64,000 nt of DNA from Chloroflexi bacterium UBA5189. Lineage in GTDB: Bacteria > Chloroflexota > Limnocylindria > Limnocylindrales > CSP1-4. This document shows positions 19,251 through 27,955 of the stretch, in pieces. The notes beneath the pieces are model-generated. The model was not told the origin of the DNA and made no database searches. It saw only the letters and a program-made list of their open reading frames with translations. Each line of letters opens with the position of its first letter. Within the stretch, counting starts at the first letter, position 1. The position numbers and the translations under genes were made by a program. The stretch covers positions 139,190 through 203,189 of the forward strand of contig DHWF01000031.1 of assembly GCA_002413045.1 (NCBI GenBank). The letters are read 5' to 3'.

Positions 19251-20489
19251 CTAGCGCCGCCCGACCAGGTACCAGGTCTCCATGTCGCCCTTGCCCTTGA
19301 CGGGAACGGTACCGCGCGGCTCGCACACGAACTCGTCGCGGAGGAGCTCGTGGGTCGCGCTGGTGATCTGGATGCGGCCAGGCGTGCCCTGCGATTCCAT
19401 CCGGCTCGCCGTGTTCACCGCGTCCCCCCATAGGTCGTACAGGAAGCGCTTGCGGCCGATGACGCCGGCCACGACGGGCCCGGAGTTCAGCCCGATCCGG
19501 AGCTCGAGCCCGAGGTCGCCGACGGCGCCGCCGGGTGCGACGCTCTCGACCATGTCGAGCGCCAGGAGCGCGAGCGCGCGGGCGTGATCGGGGCGCGGGT
19601 CGGGAACGCCGGCGGCGACCATGTAGGCGTCGCCGATGGTCTTGATCTTCTCGAGGTCGTAGCGCTCGGCGAGCTCGTCGAAGTGGCTGAACAGTCGATC
19701 GAGCAGGCCGACGACCTCCGCGGCGGCGAGCTTGTGCGCTCGCGGCGTGAACTCGACGACATCCGCGAACAGGACCGACACCTCGCGGAACCCGTCGGCG
19801 ATCGTCTCCGGTCGCGCCTTGAGCCGCTCGGCGATCGAGCCGGGCAGGATGTTCAGCAGCAGGGTCTCGGCCCGCTCGTGCTCGCCGCGCAGGGCGACCA
19901 GGGCATCCTGGCGCTGGTTGTAGAAGATCGCGAGCAGGGTGAAGAACACGGTGCCACCGACCACGACGTTGAGCGCCAGGATCACGTTCGCGAACCACGC
20001 CGGGACCGGCGCCACGGGCCCGATGACGCTCCCGACGATGCCGGACGCGAGGAAGAGGACGACGAACGCCACGTACCAGCGAGCGCCCGATCGAACGCCG
20101 TTGAATACGAGCGCCCCGAGCGGCGCGAGCAGCCCCCACAGCCCTACCGCGCCCGATCCCAGGAACCCACCGAGCGGGGCCATCGAGATGGTCGGCGCGA
20201 TCACGATGTCGAGGAGCTGGATCCGCAGGAGGACGCTCGCGTTCCCGGTGCGCGCGAACAGGACGATCGACGCAACGGAGATGGCGAGGTAGACGGCCGC
20301 GAGCAGGCCGGTCCAGCTGCCGAGCGCCAGGAACAGCGTCGCCCAGATGAACGAGATCGGCCAGACCCCGACGGAGAGGAGGACGAGCAGCCCCTTCCGG
20401 AGCCGCGCCTCCTCGTCGTCGCCGGGAGCCGCGCCAACCCTCGCCAGTCGCATGATGGCCGCGTCGAACCAGGTGCGGGGCGAGATCAC
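19251..20489 (-). CDS. Membrane-bound class III adenylate/guanylate cyclase
   Basis: 412 aa from a GTG. Six hydrophobic helices fill about residues 25-200, then a linker helix (NQRQDALVALRGEHERAETL, with LLLNILPGSIAERLK) typical of cyclases with the CYTH-like signalling helix. The catalytic domain shows VSVLFADVVEFT (first metal Asp), IKTIGDAYMVAAGVP (second metal Asp), LRIGLNSGPVVAGVIG and YDLWGDAVNTASRME, so it should be active and make cAMP or cGMP. TATCCT lies 6 nt before the GTG, supporting this start and leaderless transcription; an ATG 36 bp further in is the alternative. The sensor part is membrane-embedded, without a recognised ligand domain. Confidence 0.88.
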   Translation of the reverse strand: MISPRTWFDAAIMRLARVGAAPGDDEEARLRKGLLVLLSVGVWPISFIWATLFLALGSWTGLLAAVYLAISVASIVLFARTGNASVLLRIQLLDIVIAPTISMAPLGGFLGSGAVGLWGLLAPLGALVFNGVRSGARWYVAFVVLFLASGIVGSVIGPVAPVPAWFANVILALNVVVGGTVFFTLLAIFYNQRQDALVALRGEHERAETLLLNILPGSIAERLKARPETIADGFREVSVLFADVVEFTPRAHKLAAAEVVGLLDRLFSHFDELAERYDLEKIKTIGDAYMVAAGVPDPRPDHARALALLALDMVESVAPGGAVGDLGLELRIGLNSGPVVAGVIGRKRFLYDLWGDAVNTASRMESQGTPGRIQITSATHELLRDEFVCEPRGTVPVKGKGDMETWYLVGRR

Positions 20490-20495
20490 CCGGCG

Positions 20496-20501
20496 AGGAT
20501 A
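20496..20501 (-). promoter_or_regulatory. -10-like hexamer before cyclase gene
   Basis: TATCCT on the minus strand, 6 nt before the GTG start, without a Shine-Dalgarno site. It fits a leaderless transcript. Confidence 0.4.
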
Positions 20502-20526
20502 GTCGCGAGCTGGGTGGAGCCGGCGC

Positions 20527-20913
20527 TCAGGCCCGGAGCAGCTCCGTGGCGGTCGCTGCGAGCTGCTCGAGGGCGGCGCGATCGTCGGCGGCGAGGCTCG
20601 CATCGTGCGCAACGGCCAGGACCCCGAGGCCGCCCAGCGGCAGGTGGCTGCGGAGCGCCGGGCCGCCGGGGTTCATCGGCTGCACGTCGAAGGTCGGGCC
20701 GGCGTCGTCGGCCGCGCGCGTAATGGGGTGCAGCGGGTTCTCGACCGCGGCGACGAGCCCGACAAGCGGCGGCCCCTCGATGCCAGCGGCCGCCGCGAGC
20801 GCCAATGGGGTGGAACCCTCCCGCCGCGTGAAGATCGCCGCCGATTCCACGTCACCGACGTCAAGGGCAGCCGTTGCGATGCTCTTCAGATCCGTCGCCG
20901 CTCCCTTGTCCAT
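20527..20913 (-). CDS. Small GAF-domain-like protein
   Basis: 128 aa. One alpha/beta domain resembling a GAF sensor: an N-terminal helix (ATDLKSIATAALDVGDVESA), the strand AAIFTRREGSTPLALAAAAG, a variable middle, SHLPLGGLGVLAVAHDA and a final helix (ADDRAALEQLAATATELLRA), as in many GAF domains. No histidine-kinase or cyclase domain is attached. It lies between the second PadR gene and the cyclase, all on the minus strand, but has its own TATCCT -10-like hexamer 6 nt before the ATG. The ligand is unknown. Confidence 0.7.
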   Translation of the reverse strand: MDKGAATDLKSIATAALDVGDVESAAIFTRREGSTPLALAAAAGIEGPPLVGLVAAVENPLHPITRAADDAGPTFDVQPMNPGGPALRSHLPLGGLGVLAVAHDASLAADDRAALEQLAATATELLRA

Positions 20914-20919
20914 GCGCCA

Positions 20920-20925
20920 AGGATA
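20920..20925 (-). promoter_or_regulatory. -10-like hexamer before GAF gene
   Basis: TATCCT on the minus strand, 6 nt before the ATG, identical in sequence and spacing to the element before the neighbouring cyclase gene. Confidence 0.4.
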
Positions 20926-20958
20926 GGGAAAGCGGCCCTGGATCTGCGCTGCGGAGGG

Positions 20959-21603
20959 TCAGGTCGGGTTCGCCTCGGACTCGTCAGTCGCAGCGTCCTC
21001 GTCCTCGGAGAGGAGCCGGTACATCTGCTTCCGAGCGTCGGTGAGGATCTTCGTCGCCTCGCCGCGCGCCCTCGGCGAGCCCATCTTGTGGACCTGGATG
21101 ACGGCCGCGGCGAGCTGCATCGCGAGCTGCCGAACATCCGGCTGGCGATCGTCGTCCGCTGCCTTGTCGTCGGCCCACGGCGACCGGGTGCCGGTCTCGG
21201 CGGCCGCCTTGCGACCTTCCTCGGTCAGCGTGTAGGTCCGCCGGCCGTCGACCTCCTCGCTCGTGACGAGGCCCTCGTCGGCGAGCTGCTGGAGTGTCGG
21301 GTAGACGGAGCCGGCGCTGGGGCGCCAGCGGCCGCCGCTCTGCGCCTCGAGCTCCTGGATCACCTCGTAGCCGTGCATCGGCTTCTTGAGCAGCGCCGCG
21401 AGGATCAGTGGCCGGATCTCGCCGCGGCGGATCGGGCCGCCGGGGCCGCCGTGGCCAAAGGTCTCGCGGAAGGAGAAGGCTGGGCGGCCGCCCCCGTGGC
21501 GGAGGTTCCGTCGGAGCTCTTCACGGAGCTGCCGGCCCATCTCGCCACGCATATCGCCGTGGCGGTGCCGCGCGAAGGCGCGGCGGGTTTCGTTGTCGAA
21601 CAT
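20959..21603 (-). CDS. PadR-family transcriptional regulator (long form)
   Basis: 214 aa. An Arg/Gly/His-rich N-terminal extension (residues 1-58) precedes the PadR winged helix (RGEIRPLILAALLKKPMHGY, EVIQELEAQSGGRWRPSAGS, VYPTLQQLADEGLVTSEEVD, GRRTYTLTEEGRKAAAE). The C-terminal helical part, about residues 150-205, ends in an acidic tail (EDEDAATDESE). An 18-bp palindrome overlaps the -10 of its promoter, so autorepression is likely. AAAGGA lies about 14 nt before the ATG. No clear target gene follows; the GAF protein is next on the same strand. Confidence 0.9.
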   Translation of the reverse strand: MFDNETRRAFARHRHGDMRGEMGRQLREELRRNLRHGGGRPAFSFRETFGHGGPGGPIRRGEIRPLILAALLKKPMHGYEVIQELEAQSGGRWRPSAGSVYPTLQQLADEGLVTSEEVDGRRTYTLTEEGRKAAAETGTRSPWADDKAADDDRQPDVRQLAMQLAAAVIQVHKMGSPRARGEATKILTDARKQMYRLLSEDEDAATDESEANPT

Positions 21604-21662
21604 GTGCTGTGTCTGGATCCTTTCGTGGTTCCAAGCTTTGGTTGTGCGCTATGTCGCGCGGC

Positions 21663-21695
21663 ATCACGATATATCGCGATGTTCCGCGTTGTCAA
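21663..21695 (-). promoter_or_regulatory. Promoter and 18-bp palindromic operator of PadR gene
   Basis: Minus strand: TTGACA (21690-21695), 16-bp spacer, TATATC (21668-21673). ATCaCGATATATCGcGAT (21663-21680) is a palindrome with one mismatched pair covering the -10. This predicts binding by the PadR protein itself and an untranslated leader of roughly 55 nt. Confidence 0.65.
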
Positions 21696-21766
21696 CCGTT
21701 CGGGATCGGGATCATCGAGGTGAACATCCGGGACAGGAAGGCCTTGAGCGGCACCGGCATGCGCAT
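21692..21766 (-). CDS. Possible 24-aa micro-ORF upstream of PadR gene
   Basis: ATG with GAGGGA about 8 nt upstream; the product starts MRMPVPLKAFLSRMF and ends SMIPIPNG, an amphipathic peptide. 22 of the 23 sense codons after the start end in G or C, while the same frame upstream of the ATG loses this bias, so the start of coding character coincides with the ATG. Its stop codon overlaps the -35 box of the PadR promoter. It may be a true small protein, a leader peptide or a remnant. Confidence 0.35.
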   Translation of the reverse strand: MRMPVPLKAFLSRMFTSMIPIPNG

Positions 21767-22022
21767 CGGAGGCTCCCTCGGGTCCCGGAAGGCGTCACGT
21801 GCACGGTCATGTCGCGTTCCACGGTAGCCCGTTGCCGAGCCAAGGCGAATCAAGGGTCTTGCCGGATGGTCGCACTCGAAGGCGCGATCAACGATTGCGA
21901 GGTCGTACTGGGTGCACCGAGGCACCGGGCCCGGAGCAACCGCCGACGTTTTCGTAGACCGGCCGACATCCCGGCCATACACTCCCCGCCGGAGGCGGGA
22001 TCTCGGGAGGGACGCGAAACTC
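21767..22022. other. Divergent intergenic region before secreted repeat protein
   Basis: No further reading frame has neighbour-like codon bias. The last bases hold GGGAGG, a reasonable ribosome-binding site 11 nt before the GTG of the secreted protein gene. I see no clear promoter. Confidence 0.4.
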
Positions 22023-24821
22023 GTGAGTCAGGCTCCGCGGCGAGCGATCATCGTGCTGGCGAGCGGCGCGCTGCTGGCCGCGCTCCTGCTGACGGGCACG
22101 GTCCAGGCGTTCTCCAACTATGGCCCGCCGCCTCCCGGGGGTCCCATCCTCGTGTCGCCCGCGAACGGGGCGTCCTCCTCCGAGATCCCGACACTCACCT
22201 GGTTGCCGGCTCGCGATGCCCTGTACTACGACGTCACGGTCCGCACGCCAGGGCAGACGGTCGGCGGCTGCGGCGGCGAGGTCCGCGGTCACCTGAGCTT
22301 CCAATGCGAGGATCTCGCGCCCGGCACCTACGTCTGGAAGGTCACCTCCCACTCGATCGAGGGCTCGCCCGGGGGCACGAGCGTCACGCGAACGTTCACG
22401 AGGACCACGCCGCCGCTGTCCGCGCCGGTGCTGACGGCGCCCGCGAACGCGGCATCGATCGACTATCCCGACGCCCTCGGGATGCTTCGCTGGCAGCCGG
22501 TGCTCGGTGCCGCCCTGTACGAGCTCGAGGTCTCGACCTCGCCGACCTTCGCCGACATTCACCCCACCGACATCGGGGGCACGGGCGATCTCAGCGCGGA
22601 GGTTCCGCGAGACCACATCGGCGTGGCGGAGTACTGGCGCGTTCGCGGCGTCAGCTCGGATCGGCTGTGGGCCGGGCCGTGGTCCCTGACGCGGTCGTTC
22701 ACGGTCACCTGGACCGATGTCCCGACCCCGCTCTCGCCGGCGAACGGCGCGAGTGTCTCGAACATCATCCTCAGCTGGTCGCCGGTGAAGGGCGCCACGA
22801 ACTACGACGTCCAGGTCGCAGCGATCGGCGACGTCGCGTTCGCGGACGCTGAGATGGCGTCGCCATGGCCGATCAAGACATGGCTGACGTGGGGTTCCAC
22901 GCCCGCGGGTGACCTTCGCTGGCGGGTCCGTGCGCGAAACGAGTACGGCGGCACGACGGCGTGGTCCGCCGCGCGAACGCTCGTCCGTGACAACGGCGCC
23001 CCGATCACCGACCCCCCGCCACCCCTTTCCTTGCCGACGGTCCAGGTCACCAGCCCGGCAGACGGCGCCACGCTCCCGGATACCTGGGATCACCCCATCC
23101 AATGGACCATGGTCGCTGGGGCGACCCGCTACGAGGTCGAGATCGACGACCTCACGCTCGGTGGAACCGGGTCGCGGATCGTCGCGACGTCGCCGCTCCT
23201 GTGGCGGCCGGATCGCGGATCGACGGTTCGCTTCCGCGCCCGGGCACTCGGCGACAACGGCGAGGTGGGCGCCTGGTCGGCGTATCGCCAGGTGACGATC
23301 GGGCCGGTGGCGACCATCACGCTCCTCTCCCCGGCTGACGGCGCGATCATCTCGGCGGACTCGCCGCGGTTCGAGTGGGCGCCGTTCCTCGACTCCTCGT
23401 ACTACCAGTTCCAGGTGAGTCGGACGACGGACTTCTCGGGCCCTTCCGAGGTCACCGTGGGCGTGCCCTACGCGAGCCCAAGAAGCGCGCTTGGGCTAGG
23501 GCGCTGGTACTGGCGGGTCGTCGCCGGGAACGGCGGGATCCTCGGGGTCTCGGCTCCGCGGGCGATCGACATCGTCGACACGCTCCCGCCCGCAGGTGGT
23601 TTCACGATCGGCGCCGGCGCATACACGCTCCAATCCACCGCTTCGGTGGGGGTTGATGCGGTCGATGACATCGGCACGGTCGATCAGGTGGGGCTCTCCG
23701 TCGACGGCGTTACCTGGGAGACGCACAACTACGACCCAGGCGCGATCCAGTGGTCGCTCACGTCGCCAGCGCACGGCGGCAGCAGCCCCGGCCAGCGGAC
23801 GGTGTACGCCCGCTACGAGGACGACTCCGGGAACTGGTCGACACCCGTTGCGGCCTCGATCTGGTACGGCATGGAGCCGCCGGTCGATGAGACACCACCG
23901 ATCGGGTCGGTCACGATCGCTGGTGGCGCGGCATTCACCCGATCGCTCGATCCGGTCATCAACGTACCGGCATCGGATCCCGGCGGTGTGACGCTCGTCG
24001 CGATCTCCACTGACGGCGTCACCTGGGACGAGCGGCCGTACTGGGATCTCCAGCAGGTCACGTTGTCGCCGTCCAACGGCACGAAGACCGTCCGGGTCAA
24101 ATGGCGCGACTGGGCGCTCAACTGGTCCGCCGTGGCCAGCGACACGATCGTCTTAGACACGGTTTCGCCGGTCGCGAGCGCTCCCAAGCAGACGTTTGTC
24201 AGCAGCTCGACCGTGAATGGCGGCGCCGTCCCAGTCAAATTCACGTGGACCGGCTCGGATGCCACGAGTGGTGTCGCGCGATACGAGGCCGCCCTGAGCA
24301 CCGATGGCGGCGCCTGGGCCACGCTGTCCACGTCCCTCGCTACCGCATCCCTGACGCGAAACCTGACGACCGGGCATACCTACCGACTCGAGGTGCGAGC
24401 GGTCGACAGGGCCGGCAACACCGGGCCATGGGTTGGTGGCACGTCGTTCAAGGTCTCCGCGTACCAGGAGGGCTCCGGGTCGATCGTTCGGAGCGGGACC
24501 TGGTCGTTGTCGTCCAGTTCCTCGTATTGGGGTGGAGCCGAGCGATACGCAACGTCCGCCGGTGCCTCCGCGAGGCTCACGTTCACCGGTCGATCGTTCG
24601 CCTGGATCGGCGCCGTCGGTCCGACACGCGGTTCGGCGAGGGTCTACGTCAACGGCGTGCTGGTAACGACCGTGAGCCTGTACGCATCCTCGACCGGGTA
24701 TCAGCGGGTCCTGGTTGCGCTCTCGTGGTCGACCGCGACGAGTCGCACGGTCAAGATCATCGTCGTCGGGACCTCCGGGCACTCCCGCGTCGACCTCGAC
24801 GCGCTCGTGACCGGAACGTAG
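22023..24821 (+). CDS. Large secreted FN3-like repeat protein with C-terminal beta-sandwich module
   Basis: 932 aa, GTG start. Residues 5-30 are a Sec signal peptide (RRAIIVLASGALLAALLLTG) with cleavage near VQA-FS. The body carries four or more fibronectin-III-like units, each with a LxSPxxGA...F/L-x-W motif (LVSPANGASSSEIPTLTWLP, PLSPANGASVSNIILSW, VTSPADGATLPDTW, LLSPADGAIISADSPRFEW), then Ig-like domains of the VGLSVDGVTWE type. The last 110 residues (YWGGAERYATSAGASARLTF, FAWIGAVGPTRGSARVYV, VDLDALV) form a galactose-binding-like module common at the C-terminus of Chloroflexota secreted proteins. Probably surface adhesion or polysaccharide binding; no catalytic domain is seen. Confidence 0.82.
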   Translation: MSQAPRRAIIVLASGALLAALLLTGTVQAFSNYGPPPPGGPILVSPANGASSSEIPTLTWLPARDALYYDVTVRTPGQTVGGCGGEVRGHLSFQCEDLAPGTYVWKVTSHSIEGSPGGTSVTRTFTRTTPPLSAPVLTAPANAASIDYPDALGMLRWQPVLGAALYELEVSTSPTFADIHPTDIGGTGDLSAEVPRDHIGVAEYWRVRGVSSDRLWAGPWSLTRSFTVTWTDVPTPLSPANGASVSNIILSWSPVKGATNYDVQVAAIGDVAFADAEMASPWPIKTWLTWGSTPAGDLRWRVRARNEYGGTTAWSAARTLVRDNGAPITDPPPPLSLPTVQVTSPADGATLPDTWDHPIQWTMVAGATRYEVEIDDLTLGGTGSRIVATSPLLWRPDRGSTVRFRARALGDNGEVGAWSAYRQVTIGPVATITLLSPADGAIISADSPRFEWAPFLDSSYYQFQVSRTTDFSGPSEVTVGVPYASPRSALGLGRWYWRVVAGNGGILGVSAPRAIDIVDTLPPAGGFTIGAGAYTLQSTASVGVDAVDDIGTVDQVGLSVDGVTWETHNYDPGAIQWSLTSPAHGGSSPGQRTVYARYEDDSGNWSTPVAASIWYGMEPPVDETPPIGSVTIAGGAAFTRSLDPVINVPASDPGGVTLVAISTDGVTWDERPYWDLQQVTLSPSNGTKTVRVKWRDWALNWSAVASDTIVLDTVSPVASAPKQTFVSSSTVNGGAVPVKFTWTGSDATSGVARYEAALSTDGGAWATLSTSLATASLTRNLTTGHTYRLEVRAVDRAGNTGPWVGGTSFKVSAYQEGSGSIVRSGTWSLSSSSSYWGGAERYATSAGASARLTFTGRSFAWIGAVGPTRGSARVYVNGVLVTTVSLYASSTGYQRVLVALSWSTATSRTVKIIVVGTSGHSRVDLDALVTGT

Positions 24822-24836
24822 TGCGGCGAGCCAGGT

Positions 24837-26057
24837 CTACGCGGGGGATCTCCCCCACTCGCCGGCGCGGATGAGCCAGGCAACGGCGAAGAACCAGACG
24901 GCTGAGAGGATCGCCACGAGCCCGAGCGCGAGGAGCCACGGGGCCGGGTCGAGCCAGCCAAGCACGAGCGCGGCAACGGCACCGACCGCGAGCAGCCAGG
25001 TGAGCGGCCGGTAGACCATCTCGAGGCGGATGGCATCCGTGAGGGCGCGGGCGGTGAGGATCATCGCGAGCAGGCCGATCGCCACCGCGCCCGCGAGCAG
25101 CCACGCCGTCGCGGCAGGCGTCGTTGGATCGTGGGCATGCTCGACGAGGGTGACGATCGCGGCACCCGTGGCCGTGATCGACAGGGTGATCGGGACGTGG
25201 CTGAGCATCCAGATCGACAGCACGCCGCGATCGTCGCGCGGCATCCGTCGGCCGATCAGGTCGAAGTAGATCCACCAGTAGCCGAAGCCCACGATGAGCG
25301 CGAGCGACCCGGTACCGATCGTGATCAGGTCGCGTTGACCCGCGGACAGCCCCTCGACGACACCGAGGATCACCTCGCCGAGGACGATGATCGTGAACGC
25401 CCCGAACCGCTCGACGAGCGACTGGGTCGCGACGACGCCCTCGCTCATCCCGACCCGCGGCCGAGATGCCGCCAGCTGGATCCCGATGAACCACGACGCC
25501 GCGAAGACGGCCCAGAGCACGAGCCGCGGCTCGAGCGGCAGGAACGCGCTCGCGGCAATCAGCGCGGTCGAGACCACCAGGCCGCCGACGTAGAACTTGG
25601 TGACCGGGAGGAAGTCGGGGTTATCGACCCGATCCTGGTTTCGGACGATGTTCCATTGCCATGTCATGAGCGCAAGGAACGCCGCGTAGACGAGCGCGAA
25701 GGCCGCCCCTTCCGTGCCGGCAGCCTCCTGGGTGAACACGGCCAGCAATGCGAGGAAGCCCATCTGCGTGAACACGAGCAGGCGGGTCCGGCCGTCCTCG
25801 CGACCGTGCAGCTCCACGTACAGCGAGCCGTTGATCCACGCGATCCAGATCATCGCGAAGACGACCGCGAACTCGGCGAAGCCGCGGATCGAGATATCGG
25901 AGGTCAGGCGGTTCGAGGCGCCGGTGATGACGGCCACGTAGACGAGGTCGTAGAACAGCTCGAGATTGCTGACCGTCCGGTCCTTGATCACGGCACCATG
26001 CGGCCGCGGCGGCGCCGTGAGCCATCGCTTGAACTCGCTCTTGCCCGAACCGGTCAC
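24837..26057 (-). CDS. Low temperature requirement protein A (LtrA) family membrane protein
   Basis: 406 aa with about 12 membrane helices. The LtrA family signature is clear: VSNLELFYDLVYVAVITG near the N-terminus, FAEFAVVFAMIWIAWINGSL, and LVERFGAFTIIVLGEVILGV in the middle, followed by FGYWWIYFDLIGRR. LtrA proteins are polytopic membrane proteins of uncertain biochemical function, first linked to growth at low temperature in Listeria. The GTG start overlaps the stop of the upstream cyclase fusion (GTGA), so the two are translationally coupled; this pairing is unusual. Confidence 0.9.
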   Translation of the reverse strand: MTGSGKSEFKRWLTAPPRPHGAVIKDRTVSNLELFYDLVYVAVITGASNRLTSDISIRGFAEFAVVFAMIWIAWINGSLYVELHGREDGRTRLLVFTQMGFLALLAVFTQEAAGTEGAAFALVYAAFLALMTWQWNIVRNQDRVDNPDFLPVTKFYVGGLVVSTALIAASAFLPLEPRLVLWAVFAASWFIGIQLAASRPRVGMSEGVVATQSLVERFGAFTIIVLGEVILGVVEGLSAGQRDLITIGTGSLALIVGFGYWWIYFDLIGRRMPRDDRGVLSIWMLSHVPITLSITATGAAIVTLVEHAHDPTTPAATAWLLAGAVAIGLLAMILTARALTDAIRLEMVYRPLTWLLAVGAVAALVLGWLDPAPWLLALGLVAILSAVWFFAVAWLIRAGEWGRSPA

Positions 26058-27394
26058 GGGGCGCACGTCGCGAAGAGGCGCCACTCCCCGGGAACGCCCT
26101 TGAGGACGTGGGCACCGCGATCCTCGAACGTGAGCTGCGAGCCGGTGACGAGGTCGCGCACCGTCCCCGAGACAAGCACCTCGCCAGGTTTCGCCTCGGC
26201 GGCGACCCGCGCGGCGATGTGGACGGCGATGCCGCTGATCTCGCCGCGGAGGCGCTCGCCCTCGCCGGTGTGGAGGCCGGCGCGGACCTCGAGGCCGAGC
26301 TTGCGCACGTCGTCGCGGATGGCGCAGGCGCACCGGATCGCGCGGCCAGGGCCGTCGAAGGTGGCAAAGAAGCCGTCGCCGGACGTGCCCGCCTCGACGC
26401 CGCCATGGCGCGCCAGCTGGTGCCGGACGACCGCATGGTGCTGGTCGAGGAGCCGGCGCCAGGCGACGTCGCCGAGATCGGCCGCTTTCTCCGTCGAGCC
26501 CGCGATGTCCGTGAACAGGAAGGTGCCGAGGAACATCTCGTGTTCGGTCGGGTCGGCGAGGCCACGGATGAACTGCTCGGTCTCGTCGAGCAGGACCTGG
26601 TTCGCGGCGGGATCCGCCCACGAGTAGCCGTCGACGAGCCCCGGGATTTCGCGGCGGGTCGCGCCGGGGATGTGGTGGGTCACGTAATCCGCGACGCCCG
26701 TCGACGACTGCCGATGGGTGACGAGCGTCGGAACCCGCAGCGTTGGCAGCAGGTCGATGACGTCGCCGTCCATGACCATGCGCTGGTAGGCGGCGGCTGC
26801 GCTCGGGCTGGCGCTGGAGCGCATGTGGCGCACGTACCAGGCGAGGAAGTCGGGGTCGTCGGCGACGGTGGGGCTGTAGGTGGCGAGCTCACGCTCGAAC
26901 AGGCGCGTCGAGCCCCAATCGGCCGAGACCTCCGCGAGCCAGGTGCGCCATTCGTCGTCCGTCCGCGCCCACGGATAGTCCGGGGTGCGCCGGCCACGGA
27001 CCGACGGCTCGTGCAGCACGAGCCCGAGCACGCGCTCCGGGTACGTCGCCGCGAACATGATCGCGATCCGGGTGCCCTCGTGGGCGGCCATGATCGCGGC
27101 CCGCTCCACCCCGGCATCCTCCATCACCGCGCGGATGTCATCCATCCGCGACTCGAGCGTGGGTGCGCTCCGGAGTCGATCGGACAGGCCCATGCCGCGC
27201 TTATCGAACATGAGCACGCGGCTGAACGCGGCGAGGCCCTCCACGTGGCGCACGAACAGCGGCTGGTCCCAGACCGACGACAGCTCGGACAGGCTGCCGC
27301 GCACGACCACCAGATCGACCGGCCCGTCGCCGAACGACTGGTACGCGATGCTGACGTCGCCGCTGCGCGCGTAGCGGATCTCGGGCACGTCCAT
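26054..27394 (-). CDS. Alpha/beta-hydrolase - class III nucleotide cyclase fusion
   Basis: 446 aa. Residues about 1-270 form an alpha/beta-hydrolase fold (VSIAYQSFGDGPVDLVVVRG, VLMFDKRGMGLSDR, FAATYPERVLGLVLHEPS). Its elbow reads AAHEGTRIA: glutamate replaces the nucleophilic serine, so the domain is probably a sensor rather than an esterase. Residues about 285-446 are a cyclase domain with both metal aspartates (FLFTDIAGSTEKAADLGD, EAGTSGDGFFATFDG) and VRAGLHTGE. This fusion is common in Actinobacteria and Chloroflexota. The start is taken at MDVPEIRYARSGD; an ATG 9 bp upstream is equally possible. It is coupled to the LtrA gene. Confidence 0.88.
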   Translation of the reverse strand: MDVPEIRYARSGDVSIAYQSFGDGPVDLVVVRGSLSELSSVWDQPLFVRHVEGLAAFSRVLMFDKRGMGLSDRLRSAPTLESRMDDIRAVMEDAGVERAAIMAAHEGTRIAIMFAATYPERVLGLVLHEPSVRGRRTPDYPWARTDDEWRTWLAEVSADWGSTRLFERELATYSPTVADDPDFLAWYVRHMRSSASPSAAAAYQRMVMDGDVIDLLPTLRVPTLVTHRQSSTGVADYVTHHIPGATRREIPGLVDGYSWADPAANQVLLDETEQFIRGLADPTEHEMFLGTFLFTDIAGSTEKAADLGDVAWRRLLDQHHAVVRHQLARHGGVEAGTSGDGFFATFDGPGRAIRCACAIRDDVRKLGLEVRAGLHTGEGERLRGEISGIAVHIAARVAAEAKPGEVLVSGTVRDLVTGSQLTFEDRGAHVLKGVPGEWRLFATCAP

Positions 27395-27466
27395 CGCGCG
27401 CATTGTGCGGCTCGCGACGACTGCCATACCGTGGACATGGGCGCCGCCGGGGGCCTGAGGCGCCCG

Positions 27467-27472
27467 TACCAT
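27467..27472 (+). promoter_or_regulatory. -10-like hexamer before small membrane gene
   Basis: TACCAT, 8 nt before the GTG start of the four-helix membrane protein gene; there is no Shine-Dalgarno site. Confidence 0.35.
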
Positions 27473-27480
27473 TCGGGCCA

Positions 27481-27951
27481 GTGTTGCCCTACCCGAACGA
27501 CCCCGCGGCCTGGCAGAACTTCTACGTGATGATGGGCGGCGCCAACGCGGCGTTGACCGGACTCGTGTTCGTCGCGCTGTCGATCCACCTCCGCGAGGTG
27601 CTCGACCACCCGCTCCTTCGACCGCGGGCCGTGATCGCGCTGACGGTGCTCACGACGCAGATCGTCATTGCCGCGATCGTGCTGGTGCCCCAGTCCGCGC
27701 AGCTCATGGGCGTCGAGATCTTCGCGGTCAACGCGGCCTTCCTGGCCGTCGACCTGCGTAATCGGGTGCCGAACGCGCCGATCACGCGCGCGCGGCTCCT
27801 GAGCTTCCTGATCCGCATGGTGTACATCGCCTCGGCGATCAGCCTCATGGTCGGGATCGGCGGTGGCTTCTACCTGCTCGCCCTTGTCGTCACCGTGACG
27901 CTCGCGCGAACGATGTCGAGCGCGTGGGCGCTGCTCACGGCGCTCGGGTAG
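27481..27951 (+). CDS. Small four-helix membrane protein, unknown function
   Basis: 156 aa from a GTG. It begins with a soluble stretch (PNDPAAWQNFYVMMGGANAA) that runs into the first helix (LTGLVFVALSIH); three more helices follow (ALTVLTTQIVIAAIVLV, VEIFAVNAAFLAV and the paired C-terminal segments YIASAISLMVGI and FYLLALVVTVTLA). Similar small proteins with a WQNFYVMxGGAxAALTGL start are widespread in high-GC bacteria, but no function is known to me. Four bases separate it from the downstream sigma-factor gene, so they are probably cotranscribed. Confidence 0.7.
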   Translation: MLPYPNDPAAWQNFYVMMGGANAALTGLVFVALSIHLREVLDHPLLRPRAVIALTVLTTQIVIAAIVLVPQSAQLMGVEIFAVNAAFLAVDLRNRVPNAPITRARLLSFLIRMVYIASAISLMVGIGGGFYLLALVVTVTLARTMSSAWALLTALG

Positions 27952-27955
27952 ATCG

